Of a stretch of DNA of 64,000 bases, positions 1 to 8,617 are shown piece after piece. Position 1 is the stretch's first letter, and each line of letters begins with the position of its first letter. The notes under the pieces were generated by a model that was not told the DNA's origin, did not search any database, and saw only the letters and a list, made by a program, of their open reading frames with translations. A program made the position numbers and the translations under genes. The DNA is from Nonomuraea coxensis DSM 45129 (GTDB lineage: Bacteria > Actinomycetota > Actinomycetes > Streptosporangiales > Streptosporangiaceae): positions 4,072,501 to 4,136,500 of the forward strand of contig NZ_CP068985.1 of the NCBI RefSeq assembly GCF_019397265.1, given 5' to 3'.

Positions 1-102
1 ATCACCTGACAGCGTTCCTTGACTGGACGAGCGGTAAGTCGGCGAATAAGAGGGCTCAGCGCTACAAACCGTGACATTTGGTTTCTTGTAAAAACTTGCG
101 GC
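1..102. other. Non-coding start of window
   Basis: No reading frame with actinomycete codon bias is seen here. The stretch is less GC-rich than the rest of the window and ends in a likely promoter. In a complete conservon a DUF742 (CvnC) gene would directly precede the GTPase gene that follows, and none is present. Confidence 0.5.
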
Positions 103-131
103 TTGAGTGGAAAATGTGGCGTTGCTAGGGT
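103..131 (+). promoter_or_regulatory. Candidate housekeeping promoter of the GTPase gene
   Basis: TTGAGT (103-108) and TAGGGT (126-131) are separated by 17 bases, a good fit to the actinomycete sigma-70 pattern. They lie in an AT-richer stretch about 115 bases before the proposed GTPase start. This is inference from sequence only. Confidence 0.45.
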
Positions 132-245
132 GTCTCGATGCCAGGCATGTGGATCGGCCTTCTCAACACACCTTGACAGGTACCACTGACCGCGGCACCT
201 CAGGGCGGGGCCGCGCATGCGCGGGAGATGTACGGGCGGTGCTGG

Positions 246-839
246 ATGGAATTCGGTCGCTCTGACCATTGGCGACTGCCGACGGCGATCAAGATCTTGA
301 TCGCCGGTGGATTCGGCGCGGGCAAGACCACCATGGTGGGCGCCGTGTCCGAGACCCGGCCACTGCGCACGGAGGAGACGCTCACGCAGGCCGGCACGTA
401 CGTCGACGACCTGTCCGGCGTCGAGCGCAAGCTCACCACCACCGTCGCCATGGACTTCGGCCGCATCACGATCGCGAACGACTACATGCTCTACCTGTTC
501 GGCACGCCCGGGCAGGAGCGCTTCTTCTTCGTGTGGGACGAGCTCGCGATGGGCGCGCTTGGCGCCGTCGTGCTCGCCGACACCCGGCGGCTCGACGACT
601 GCTTCCCGTCCGTCGACTACTTCGAGAAGCGTGACCAGCCGTTCGTCGTGGCGCTCAACTGCTTCGAGGGCACGCAGCACTTCACCGTCGGAGAGGTGCG
701 CGACGCCATCGGCCTGGAGCCCGACATCCCCATCGTGCGCTGCGACGCCCGCCGCCGCGACTCCGGCAGGGAGGTCCTCATCACGCTCGTCGAGCACGCG
801 ATGCGACGGGGAGCGTCCCCGGTCGGGACCATGTCGTGA
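246..839 (+). CDS. CvnD-type small GTPase (conservon ATP/GTP-binding protein)
   Basis: This is a Ras-like GTPase of the actinobacterial conservon family, which works as a regulatory switch with sensor kinase, roadblock and DUF742 partners. The P-loop is GGFGAGKT near residue 15-22, the G3 motif reads GTPGQER, and an NCFEG segment stands in for the G4 motif. I chose ATG 246 because the protein then begins MEFGRSD, like family members; an in-frame ATG lies upstream at 228. Length is about 197 residues, normal for CvnD. The usual cvnA-cvnB-cvnC genes are not upstream, so this copy appears to be an orphan. Its effector is unknown. Confidence 0.85.
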   Translation: MEFGRSDHWRLPTAIKILIAGGFGAGKTTMVGAVSETRPLRTEETLTQAGTYVDDLSGVERKLTTTVAMDFGRITIANDYMLYLFGTPGQERFFFVWDELAMGALGAVVLADTRRLDDCFPSVDYFEKRDQPFVVALNCFEGTQHFTVGEVRDAIGLEPDIPIVRCDARRRDSGREVLITLVEHAMRRGASPVGTMS

Positions 840-863
840 CCATGACCGGCTACCTTTGATCCG

Positions 864-1331
864 ATGGAGGAGATCGACCGCCGGATCGTCACGCTGCTGG
901 CCCGCGACGGCCGCATGAGCTTCACCGACCTGGCCAGGGAGACCGGGCTCTCGGTGTCGGCGGTGCACCAGCGGGTGCGCCGCCTGGAGAAGCGCGGCGT
1001 GGTGCGCGGCTACGCCGCGATCGTCGACCACGACGCGATCGGCCTGCCGCTGACCGCGTTCGTGTCGATCAAGCCGATCGACCCCGCCGCGCCCGACGAC
1101 GCCCCCGAGCGCCTCGCCCACCTGACGGCCATCGAGGCCTGCCACAGCGTCGCGGGCGACGAGAGCTACATCCTCAAGGTGCGGGTGGCCTCGCCGGTGG
1201 CGCTGGAGGACCTGCTGCAGCAGATCCGGGCCGCCGCCCACGTCTCGACGCGCACGACGGTGGTGCTGAGCACGCCGTACGAGCACCGCACCCCCGAGGT
1301 CGCCCCCGAACCCGCACCCGACACGCCCTGA
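864..1331 (+). CDS. Lrp/AsnC family transcriptional regulator
   Basis: A 155-residue regulator. An N-terminal winged HTH (about residues 2-50, with DLARETGLSVSAVHQRVRRL as recognition region) is followed by an AsnC ligand-binding domain (about 65-140). Such proteins usually bind amino acids or related acids and form octamers on DNA. A -10-like TACCTT (851-856) ends 7 bases before the ATG and there is no Shine-Dalgarno sequence, so the mRNA may be leaderless. Its stop codon sits inside an inverted repeat shared with the next gene. The target is unknown; autoregulation or control of the dehydratase gene downstream is plausible. Confidence 0.88.
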   Translation: MEEIDRRIVTLLARDGRMSFTDLARETGLSVSAVHQRVRRLEKRGVVRGYAAIVDHDAIGLPLTAFVSIKPIDPAAPDDAPERLAHLTAIEACHSVAGDESYILKVRVASPVALEDLLQQIRAAAHVSTRTTVVLSTPYEHRTPEVAPEPAPDTP

Positions 1332-1371
1332 AGTCATCACGACGACTTAGCATGTCGTCATGATGACTTCA
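1329..1371. promoter_or_regulatory. 17-bp inverted repeat over the start of the dehydratase gene
   Basis: TGAAGTCATCACGACGA (1329-1345) pairs with TCGTCATGATGACTTCA (1355-1371) with one mismatch and a 9-base spacer. It spans the stop of the Lrp gene and the first codons of the enolase-superfamily gene. There is no T tract, so an operator is likelier than a terminator. The FadR-type regulator two genes along and the Lrp protein are the obvious candidates to bind it. Confidence 0.6.
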
Positions 1372-2487
1372 GGGGACCGTGTCGCCCGAGTCCGGCTCTC
1401 GTCCGTCCGCCTGCCCCTCGACGCCCCCGTCAGCGACGCCAAGGTCCTCACCGGCCGCCAGCGCCCCATGACCGAGATCGCGTTCCTGTTCGCCGAGATC
1501 GTCAGCGAGCAGGGGCACGAGGGCATGGGCTTCGCCTACTCCAAGCGCGCCGGCGGCCCCGGCCAGTACGCCCACGCCAAGGAGATCGCGAACGACCTCG
1601 TCGGCGAGGACCCCAACGACATCGCCCGCCTCTGGGACAAGCTGTGCTGGGCGGGCGCGTCCGTGGGCCGCAGCGGCCTGGCGGTGCAGGCCATCGCCGC
1701 CCTCGACCTCGCCCTGTGGGACATGAAGGCCAGGCGCGCCGCCCTGCCGCTGGCCAAGCTGCTCGGCGCGCACCGCGACTCCGTGCGCTGCTACAACACC
1801 TCCGGCGGGTTCCTGCACACCCCCGTCGAGCAGGCGCTGGAGAACGCCACCGCGGCGCTGGAGCGCGGCATCGGCGGCGTCAAGATCAAGGTCGGCCAGC
1901 CTGACACCCGCGCCGACCTCGCCCGCGTACGGGCGGTGCGCGAGCACCTCGGCGACCACGTCCCGCTCATGGTGGACGCCAACCAGCAGTGGGACCGCCC
2001 CACCGCCGCCCGCATGGGCCGGGCGCTGGAGGAGCACGGCCTGGTCTGGATCGAGGAGCCCCTGGACGCCTACGACCACGCCGGGCACGCCGCCCTCGCC
2101 GCCGCCCTCGACACCCCGATCGCCACCGGCGAGATGCTGACCAGCGTCGCCGAGCACGCCGAGCTGATCAGGGCGCGCGGCGCGGACGTCCTCCAGCCGG
2201 ACGCGCCCCGCATCGGCGGCATCACCCCGTTCCTGCGGCTGGCCGCCCTGGCCGGGCACGAACGCCTCCAGCTCGCCCCCCACTTCGCCATGGAGGTCCA
2301 CCTCCACCTGGCCGCCGCCTACCCGCTGGAGCCGTGGGTGGAGCACTTCGAATGGCTGGAGCCGCTGTTCGAGGAGCGGATGGAGATCCGCGACGGGCGC
2401 ATGCTCGTCCCCGAGCGGCCCGGCCTCGGCCTCACACTGAGCGAGCGGGCCGCCGGATGGACCGCCGAACGCTTCGAGACGCCGTGA
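1360..2487 (+). CDS. Mandelate racemase/muconate lactonizing enzyme family protein (acid-sugar dehydratase-like)
   Basis: Enolase-superfamily enzyme of 375 residues, related to L-talarate/galactarate dehydratases. An N-terminal capping domain includes the loop LTGRQRPMTEI. The TIM barrel carries the KIKVG lysine motif, metal ligands in MVDANQQW and WIEEPL, the TGEM strand, and a His in the QLAPHFAMEVH segment. Such enzymes dehydrate sugar acids through a Mg-stabilised enediolate. The substrate cannot be fixed from sequence. The start lies inside the inverted repeat, and the gene overlaps the next by four bases (GTGA), so both are probably one unit for sugar-acid catabolism. Confidence 0.85.
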   Translation: MMTSGDRVARVRLSSVRLPLDAPVSDAKVLTGRQRPMTEIAFLFAEIVSEQGHEGMGFAYSKRAGGPGQYAHAKEIANDLVGEDPNDIARLWDKLCWAGASVGRSGLAVQAIAALDLALWDMKARRAALPLAKLLGAHRDSVRCYNTSGGFLHTPVEQALENATAALERGIGGVKIKVGQPDTRADLARVRAVREHLGDHVPLMVDANQQWDRPTAARMGRALEEHGLVWIEEPLDAYDHAGHAALAAALDTPIATGEMLTSVAEHAELIRARGADVLQPDAPRIGGITPFLRLAALAGHERLQLAPHFAMEVHLHLAAAYPLEPWVEHFEWLEPLFEERMEIRDGRMLVPERPGLGLTLSERAAGWTAERFETP

Positions 2488-3164
2488 CCAGCCGCACCCA
2501 GCAGCTCGTCGACATCCTGACGGCGCGCATCAGGGAGGGCGTGATCCGGCCGGGGGAGCGGCTGCCGACCGAGAGCGACCTGGTCGGCGCCCACGGCGTG
2601 AGCCGGACCGTCGTCCGCGAGGCCATCGCCAGGCTCAAGGCCGCGGGCCTGGTCGAGACCCAGCACGGGCGCGGCAGCTTCGTGCTGGCCGGGCCGAGCG
2701 AGACCGGCTTCGACCCGGCGCCCGCCCGTACCCGGCAGGAGGTGCTCGACCTGCTGGACTTCCGCATGGGGGTGGAGACGGAGTCGGCCGGGCTCGCCGC
2801 CGCCCGGCGTACGGAGGCGGCGCTGGCGGGGCTGCGCGAGGCCCTGGACGCCTTCGCGGCGGCGGCGGGGAACCCGGGCGCGGCGGTCCACGCCGACCAC
2901 CTGTTCCACCTGCGGATCGCCCTGGCCACCGGCAACCGGTACTACGCCGGCCTGCTCGCCTCGCTCGGCCCGTCGATGATCGTGGTGCCGCGTGACCGGC
3001 TCGAACCCGATCCGGCCGCCTTCGCCAGGATCGTCGCCGAGCACGAGGACATCCACGCCGCCGTCGAGCGGGGGGACGCCGAGGCCGCGCGGGCGGCCGT
3101 CCGCGTCCACCTGGCCAACAGCCGCGCCCGCCTCCTCCGCGACTCCCGCGACCCCCTCCCGTGA
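2484..3164 (+). CDS. GntR/FadR family transcriptional regulator
   Basis: A 226-residue regulator. The N-terminal GntR winged HTH (about residues 5-70, with GERLPTESDL and GVSRTVVREAIARLKAAGLV) is followed by an all-helical FadR/FCD effector domain with Asp/His ligands for a metal-bound carboxylate. I chose GTG 2484, which overlaps the dehydratase stop (GTGA), because the HTH starts right after it. FadR-type proteins encoded with sugar-acid dehydratases usually repress them until a hexuronate or aldarate is present. The inverted repeat at 1329-1371 is its likely operator. Confidence 0.88.
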   Translation: MTSRTQQLVDILTARIREGVIRPGERLPTESDLVGAHGVSRTVVREAIARLKAAGLVETQHGRGSFVLAGPSETGFDPAPARTRQEVLDLLDFRMGVETESAGLAAARRTEAALAGLREALDAFAAAAGNPGAAVHADHLFHLRIALATGNRYYAGLLASLGPSMIVVPRDRLEPDPAAFARIVAEHEDIHAAVERGDAEAARAAVRVHLANSRARLLRDSRDPLP

Positions 3165-3167
3165 TCC

Positions 3168-4184
3168 TCAGGACGCCGCCCGGGCGGCGCCGGGCGGTCC
3201 AGGGAGGGTCGAGTGCCGGTAGTGGCCCCTGAGGCGATCACCGGCCGCCTCAGGGGCGCCCAGGCGGTCCAGGCCGAGCAGCGCCGCCCCCAGCACCGGG
3301 GGCTCGTCCGCCACCACCGGCGCCGCCAGCGGCATCCGCAGCGCGAACTCGCTCTCCAGCAGGGACGTCAGCAGCGGGTCCCGCGCCGTCAGCAGGCCGC
3401 CGCCGAGCACCACCTCGGCCGGCGTCGCCAGCAGGCCGAGCCGGCGCAGGCACACCTCCGCCATCACCGCCACCTCCTCGGCCTGCCGCTCCACCAGCGC
3501 CGTGGCCACCGCGTCCCCGTCCGCCGCGGCGGCGAACACGGCGGGCGCGAGCTCGTGCAGCCGCCCGCCGTCCAGCCGGCCGGTGTGCAGCGCGAGGACC
3601 ACCTCCGTCACCGTCGCCGCCCCGAAGCAGGCGGCGACCAGCCCGGCGAGTGCGGTCGGGACGCCACGGCCGTCCTCGGCGCGCGCGGCGTGCCACAGGA
3701 CCTCCTCGCCGAGCGCGAGCCCACCGCCCCAGTCGCCGCTGATCCGGCCGAGCGCGGGGAACCGCGCCACCGCGCCCCCGGGGGAGACGCCGACGGCGTT
3801 GATGCCCGCCCCGCACACCACCGCCACGCCCCACGGCGCGGACGCCCCCGCCCGCAGCAGCGCGAACGTGTCGTTCCGCACCACCACGTCACGGCCCAGG
3901 CCCCGCGCGGCGAACTCCCGCGCCAGCGCCTCCTCCTCCTCGGGCAGGTCCGCCCCGGCCAGGCACGCCGACACCTGGTCGAACCGCCCGCCGCCACCCC
4001 ACGCGGGCGCGCCGAGCGCGGCGACGGCCGCCGTGACGACGTCCACGGCGGCGGCCACGCCGTCCCGCTGCGGCGCGAACGCCCCCGCCCGCGTCTCGGC
4101 CAGCACCCGGCCGTCCTCCGCCACCACGGCGACGTCCGTCTTGCTGTTGCCGCCGTCCACGGCCAGGACGAGCCGCCCGCTCAC
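3168..4184 (-). CDS. BadF/BadG/BcrA/BcrD-type ATPase, N-acetylglucosamine-kinase-like
   Basis: ASKHA-fold sugar kinase of about 338 residues. The N-terminal phosphate-1 motif is DGGNSKTDVAV, and glycine-rich segments such as GAGINAVG and GDWGGG follow. Relatives phosphorylate N-acetylglucosamine or related amino sugars at O6. GTG 4184 overlaps the stop of the GH4 gene by four bases. As the last gene of the sugar operon it would phosphorylate the monosaccharide released by the glycosidase. The exact sugar is inferred only from family context. Confidence 0.82.
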   Translation of the reverse strand: MSGRLVLAVDGGNSKTDVAVVAEDGRVLAETRAGAFAPQRDGVAAAVDVVTAAVAALGAPAWGGGGRFDQVSACLAGADLPEEEEALAREFAARGLGRDVVVRNDTFALLRAGASAPWGVAVVCGAGINAVGVSPGGAVARFPALGRISGDWGGGLALGEEVLWHAARAEDGRGVPTALAGLVAACFGAATVTEVVLALHTGRLDGGRLHELAPAVFAAAADGDAVATALVERQAEEVAVMAEVCLRRLGLLATPAEVVLGGGLLTARDPLLTSLLESEFALRMPLAAPVVADEPPVLGAALLGLDRLGAPEAAGDRLRGHYRHSTLPGPPGAARAAS

Positions 4185-5452
4185 GCGCCCACCGTCCCGC
4201 GCGCCCACGGCAGGTGCGCGCGGCCCGCCTCCAGCAGCAGCGCCGTCAGCTCCTCCGCGAGGTCGTCCTGCCCGACCAGCGGATGGGCGAGAAGCGCGGC
4301 GCGCACCCGGTCCGCGCCGCCGTGCACGGCCGCCTCCAGGGCCAGCGTCTCGTACGCCGACACGTGCCCGATCAGCCCCGCGTACAGGGGCTCGACCGGC
4401 GGCACCGGCAGCGGCCGCGCGCCCGCCGCCCCGACGACCGCGGGCACCTCGATGACCGCCTCCTCGGGCAGGAACGGCAGCGTGCCGCCGTTGCGCACGT
4501 TCACCACCTGCACGTCCCGCCGGTCGCCGAGCAGGGACGCGATGAGCGCCACCGCCGCCTCCGAGTAGAACGCCCCGCCCCGCCCCGCCAGCAGCTCCGG
4601 CTTGGTGACGACGGCGGGGTCGGCGTACAGCTCCAGCAGCCGCTCCTCCAGCGCCGCCACCTCCGACGCCCGCGACGGCGCGGCCCGCTGCTCGCGCACC
4701 ACCTCGTCGTGGGCGTAGAAGTAACGCAGGTAGTACGACGGCACCGCGCCCAGCCGGGCCGGCAGCCCCGGCCGCAGCCCCACCATGGCGGCGAGCTCCG
4801 CGCCGTGCCGCTCCAGCAGCGCGGGCAGCACGTCGGCCCCGTCCAGGAACACCGCGCGCTCCCACGACAGGTGGTTGAGCCCCACGTGCCCGAGCGACAC
4901 CCGCGAAGGATCGGCCCCCAGCCACGCGGCGAAGCGGCGCTGGAACCCGATCGCCACGTTGCACAGCCCGATCGCCCGGTGCCCCGCGTCCAGCAGCGCC
5001 CGGGTGACGATGCCGACCGGGTTCGTGAAGTCCACGATCCAGGCGTCCGGCGCGTGCTTCCGCACGGTCTCGGCGATCGACAGCACCACCGGGACCGTGC
5101 GCAGCGCCTTGGCCAGCCCGCCCGCGCCCGTCGTCTCCTGCCCGACGCAGCCGCACCGCCCCGGCACCGTCTCGTCCAGCTCGCGGGCCGCCTGCCCGCC
5201 CACCCTGAGCTGGAACAGCACCACCGCGGCCCCCGCCACGCCCTCGGCGGCCGAGGAGGTCGCCAGCACCCGCGCCGGATGCCCGGCGTGCGCGAGCATC
5301 CGCCGCGCCATCCCCGCCACCAGCTCCAGCCGGCGCGGGTCAGGATCGATCAGCGCGAGCTCCGACACCGGCAGCTCCCCGCGCAGCCGGGCGAACCCGT
5401 CCACGAGCTCCGGCGTGTACGTCGAGCCGCCCCCGACCACGGCCACCTTCAC
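4181..5452 (-). CDS. Family 4 glycoside hydrolase (6-phospho-beta-glucosidase-like)
   Basis: NAD- and Mn-dependent GH4 enzyme of 423 residues, which cleaves glycosides by redox elimination. It shows the dinucleotide motif VVGGGSTYTPE at the N-terminus, DFTNPVGI, the metal-binding Cys in LCNVAIG and the metal-binding His in GLNHLSW. Length fits the family. The operon imports sugar by an ABC system with no PTS, so the natural substrate may be an unphosphorylated disaccharide or one phosphorylated inside the cell. It overlaps the kinase gene by four bases. Confidence 0.88.
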   Translation of the reverse strand: MKVAVVGGGSTYTPELVDGFARLRGELPVSELALIDPDPRRLELVAGMARRMLAHAGHPARVLATSSAAEGVAGAAVVLFQLRVGGQAARELDETVPGRCGCVGQETTGAGGLAKALRTVPVVLSIAETVRKHAPDAWIVDFTNPVGIVTRALLDAGHRAIGLCNVAIGFQRRFAAWLGADPSRVSLGHVGLNHLSWERAVFLDGADVLPALLERHGAELAAMVGLRPGLPARLGAVPSYYLRYFYAHDEVVREQRAAPSRASEVAALEERLLELYADPAVVTKPELLAGRGGAFYSEAAVALIASLLGDRRDVQVVNVRNGGTLPFLPEEAVIEVPAVVGAAGARPLPVPPVEPLYAGLIGHVSAYETLALEAAVHGGADRVRAALLAHPLVGQDDLAEELTALLLEAGRAHLPWARGTVGA

Positions 5453-5465
5453 CCTTCCACCCCCG

Positions 5466-6299
5466 TCACCCTTTCACCCCGGTCAACGTCACGCCCTCGA
5501 TGAACACCCACTGGGCGAGGAAGAACAGCACGATCACCGGCGCCGTCACCAGCAGCGTGGCCGCCATGGTGAGGTTCCACTGCACGCTGTGGAACGCCTT
5601 GAAGGTCGCGAGGCCCAGCGACAGCGTCAGATGGTCCTGCTGCACGCCGGCGTAGAGCAGCGGCCCGTAGTAGTCGTTCCAGCAGTAGAAGAACTGGAAC
5701 AGCGCGACCGCCGCGACCGCCGGGCGCGCCATCGGCAGCACCACCCGCACCAGCGTGCGCAGGTCCGAGCAGCCGTCCACCTTCGCCGCGTCCGTGTAGT
5801 CGCGCGGGATCGTGACCAGGAACTGGCGCAGCAGGAAGATGGAGAACGCGTCGCCGAGCAGCATCGGCAGGATCAGCGGCCACAGGCTGTCCGTCAGTCC
5901 CAGCCGCGCCCACACCAGGTAGATCGGCACGGCCACGACCTGCGGCGGCAGCATCATCGCGGCGATCACCACGAGGAACGCCGCCCGCCGCCCCCGGAAG
6001 CGGAAGCGGGCCAGCGCGTAGGCCACCGGCACCGACGACACGACCGTGAACAGCGTCCCGAGCGCCGCGTACAGCAGCGTGTTGCCCGCCCACCGCAGCA
6101 GCAGCGACCTGTCGAAGACCTCGGCGAAGTTGGCCCAGTTCCAGCTCCGCGGCCACAGGTCGCTGGTCAGCGCCTGCTCGTCGGTCATCAGCGCGGTCAG
6201 CGCCATGAACGCCACCGGGGCGAGGAACATCAGCGCCAGCGCCACCGCGAAGGCGTGCGTGGCGACCCACAGCAGCAGCCGCCGCCCCCGGCCGCTCAC
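5466..6299 (-). CDS. Carbohydrate ABC transporter permease (MalG type)
   Basis: Inner-membrane permease of 277 residues with six predicted helices and the cytoplasmic EAA loop (DAAKVDGCSDLRTLVRVVLPM, in part) that contacts an ATPase. GTG 6299 overlaps the preceding permease stop by four bases. It forms the transmembrane channel with the upstream permease. No ATPase gene is in the operon. Actinomycetes commonly use a shared MsiK-type ATPase for such transporters, which would explain its absence. Confidence 0.92.
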   Translation of the reverse strand: MSGRGRRLLLWVATHAFAVALALMFLAPVAFMALTALMTDEQALTSDLWPRSWNWANFAEVFDRSLLLRWAGNTLLYAALGTLFTVVSSVPVAYALARFRFRGRRAAFLVVIAAMMLPPQVVAVPIYLVWARLGLTDSLWPLILPMLLGDAFSIFLLRQFLVTIPRDYTDAAKVDGCSDLRTLVRVVLPMARPAVAAVALFQFFYCWNDYYGPLLYAGVQQDHLTLSLGLATFKAFHSVQWNLTMAATLLVTAPVIVLFFLAQWVFIEGVTLTGVKG

Positions 6300-7246
6300 G
6301 ACGCCTCCCCGGACCGGCGGAACTGCCGCAGCAGCACCAGCGTGAAGATCATCGAGACGGCGAACAGCAGCAGCGCGAGCACACACGCGTACCCCATCGA
6401 ATAGTCGCGGAAGCCCACCTGGAACAGCCACTGCGGCAGCGTGAGCAGCGACTCCTCCGGATAGCCCGGCGAGAACGAGCTGCCGGGCGAGTCGGTCGCG
6501 CCCGAGGCGACCCGGGAGGCGACCATCGCCTGCGAGAAGTACTGCAGGGCGTAGATGACGTTCGTGACCAGGGCGAACATCAGCACCGGCGCGATCGTCG
6601 GCAGCGTCACGCTGAGGAACTGCCGCCAGGCCCCCGCGCCGTCGATGGCGGCGGCCTCGTACAGGTGCCTGGGCACGTCCAGCAGCGCCGCCAGGAAGAT
6701 CACCATGAGCTGGCCGCAGCCCCACAGCGACAGCAGCGTGAGGCTCGGCTTCGACCAGTCCGGGTCGCCGAACCAGTCAGGACCCCGCACCCCCGCCAGC
6801 GACAGCAGGTGGTCGACCGGGCCGGTGCCGGGGTTGAGCAGGAAGACGAACGTGATCGTGCCCGCCGTCATCGGCACCAGCGACGGCAGGTAGAACACCG
6901 TGCGCAGCAGCCCGGCCCCGGCCTTGAGCCGGACCACGAGCTGGGCGAGGGCCAGCGAGAACAGCACCGTCGCCGGGACCATCACGGCCACCAGCCACAG
7001 CGTGTTGCGCGCCGAGACCCCCACCCGGGGATCGCGCAGCAGGTAGCGGTAGTTGTCGAGCCCGGCGAACTCGAGGGTGTACATGTCGTAGCGGTGGAAG
7101 GAGAAGTACACCGCGGACAGCAGCGGGTAGACGAAGAAGACCGACACCCCCGCGATCCACGGCGACAGCCACAGGAGCGCACGCGCGCCCTCGCCGCGCC
7201 ACCACCGGGGACGCGGCGGCGCGGCGGGCAGGGAGGTCACGATCAC
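6296..7246 (-). CDS. Carbohydrate ABC transporter permease (MalF type)
   Basis: A 316-residue inner-membrane permease. A short cytoplasmic N-terminus leads into six helices, and the EAA loop is EAAAIDGAGAWRQFLSVTLP. It pairs with the MalG-type protein encoded next to carry an oligosaccharide delivered by the lipoprotein. I chose GTG 7246 because it overlaps the binding-protein stop by four bases (GTGA); an in-frame GTG lies two codons later. Confidence 0.9.
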   Translation of the reverse strand: MIVTSLPAAPPRPRWWRGEGARALLWLSPWIAGVSVFFVYPLLSAVYFSFHRYDMYTLEFAGLDNYRYLLRDPRVGVSARNTLWLVAVMVPATVLFSLALAQLVVRLKAGAGLLRTVFYLPSLVPMTAGTITFVFLLNPGTGPVDHLLSLAGVRGPDWFGDPDWSKPSLTLLSLWGCGQLMVIFLAALLDVPRHLYEAAAIDGAGAWRQFLSVTLPTIAPVLMFALVTNVIYALQYFSQAMVASRVASGATDSPGSSFSPGYPEESLLTLPQWLFQVGFRDYSMGYACVLALLLFAVSMIFTLVLLRQFRRSGEAS

Positions 7247-8583
7247 CCTCCGGACAGCTTCAGCTTGTCGTCGATCTGCCGGTCCACGTCCTTCAGCCCG
7301 GCCTCCAGGTCCTTCACCGAGCCGCGCTCCCACTTGGCGACGAACGCGGCGAACGCCTCCTGGTTGAAGACGCTGTTCACGCTCGCCGGCAGTGTCGAGG
7401 TCATGGGATGGGCGAAGACGTCGAGGAAGGTCTGGAAGTTGGCGTCCTTGGTCAGGTCGGGCGAGTCCATGGCGGCCTTGGTCGTGGGCACGTTGCGCAG
7501 CGCGTTCGACAGCGTCACCAGCGAGCGGGTGTCGGTCGTCAGGTACTTCACCAGCTCCCACGCCTGCCGCGGGTGCTTGGCGCCCTTCGGCACGCCGATC
7601 ACGGTCCCGGCGGTGAAGCCGCTGCCGTACAGCTCGGGCCGGTCGTCGGCGACCGGCAGGGGAGCGGTGCCGTAGTCCAGGCCCTTGGCGTCGAGGGCGA
7701 TCATCGCGTTGCGCCACTCGCCGTCCAGGACCATCGCGACCTTGCCCTCGTGGAACGGGTGCTCCGCGCTCCACTCGTCGCCCAGGCTCTTCCTGAACTT
7801 CTCCAGCTTGTCGTGGCCGTACCAGTCGACCAGCTCCTTCTGCCAGGTCAGCAGCTCCCTCCAGGCAGGGTCGGAACCGATCGCCGACGTGCCGTCGGCG
7901 TTGTACCACTTCGCGCCCACCATCGGGCCGAGGTGGCTCGGGCTGTTCTCGTAGTACTGGACACTCGGGATGAACCCGGCGACCTTGATCGTGCCGTCGG
8001 CGTCGCGGACCGTGAGCTTCTTGGCCAGGTCCGCCAGCTCGCTCAGCGTCCTCGGCGGCTCGTGGCCCTTCATCAGCGCCTTGTTGTAATAGAGGCCGTA
8101 GGCGTCGGCCAGCAGCGGCAGCGTGCACTGGCGGCCCTCGAAGGCGGTGTAGGAACGGGCCGCGGCCGGCAGCACCGACAGGTCGATCCCGTCCTGCGCG
8201 ATCACCGGCGTCAGGTCCTGGAACGCCCCCGACCTGCACCACTGGGCGACGTTGTCCGTGGTGAACGAGGCGGCCACGTCGGGGGCGCCGCCGCCCCGGA
8301 TCGCCTGGGTGATCTGGTCGTCCTGGACGCCCTTGGTGGCCTTGACGGTGATCTGCGGAAACTTCTGGTTGAACGCCGCGATGGCGTCCTCGAACGCCTT
8401 CACCTCGGCGTCGGTGGAGAAGCCGTGCCACAGCTCGATGGTGGCGGCGGGCAGGGACTGCGCGGCGGATCCGGAGGGCCGGGGAGCGCCGAGCGAGGGC
8501 CCGGCCTCCTTTCCTGCGGTGCAGGCGGTCAGCGCCGCCGAGCACAGCAGTGCCGCGGCGGCCGCCAGGGGGACGAAGCGCAC
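7243..8583 (-). CDS. Extracellular sugar-binding lipoprotein of the ABC transporter
   Basis: A family 1 solute-binding protein of 446 residues. GTG 8583 is preceded by a strong ribosome site (AGGAGG, 8 bases away) and gives a lipoprotein signal ending in lipobox LTAC with Cys21. The mature part opens with IELWHGFSTDAEVKAFEDAI, typical of the first lobe, and the SBP_bac_1 core follows. Anchored outside the membrane, it hands sugar to the two permeases. A longer frame begins at 8652 but has neither ribosome site nor signal peptide at its start. Confidence 0.92.
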   Translation of the reverse strand: MRFVPLAAAAALLCSAALTACTAGKEAGPSLGAPRPSGSAAQSLPAATIELWHGFSTDAEVKAFEDAIAAFNQKFPQITVKATKGVQDDQITQAIRGGGAPDVAASFTTDNVAQWCRSGAFQDLTPVIAQDGIDLSVLPAAARSYTAFEGRQCTLPLLADAYGLYYNKALMKGHEPPRTLSELADLAKKLTVRDADGTIKVAGFIPSVQYYENSPSHLGPMVGAKWYNADGTSAIGSDPAWRELLTWQKELVDWYGHDKLEKFRKSLGDEWSAEHPFHEGKVAMVLDGEWRNAMIALDAKGLDYGTAPLPVADDRPELYGSGFTAGTVIGVPKGAKHPRQAWELVKYLTTDTRSLVTLSNALRNVPTTKAAMDSPDLTKDANFQTFLDVFAHPMTSTLPASVNSVFNQEAFAAFVAKWERGSVKDLEAGLKDVDRQIDDKLKLSGG

Positions 8584-8617
8584 GGGGGGTGCCTCCTGCG
8601 GTGGGGGGTGACGAGGG

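Noticed and set aside
4214..6404. Long plus-strand frames over the sugar operon
   Set aside because: They are antisense to GH4 and permease genes and contain no domain-like sequence.
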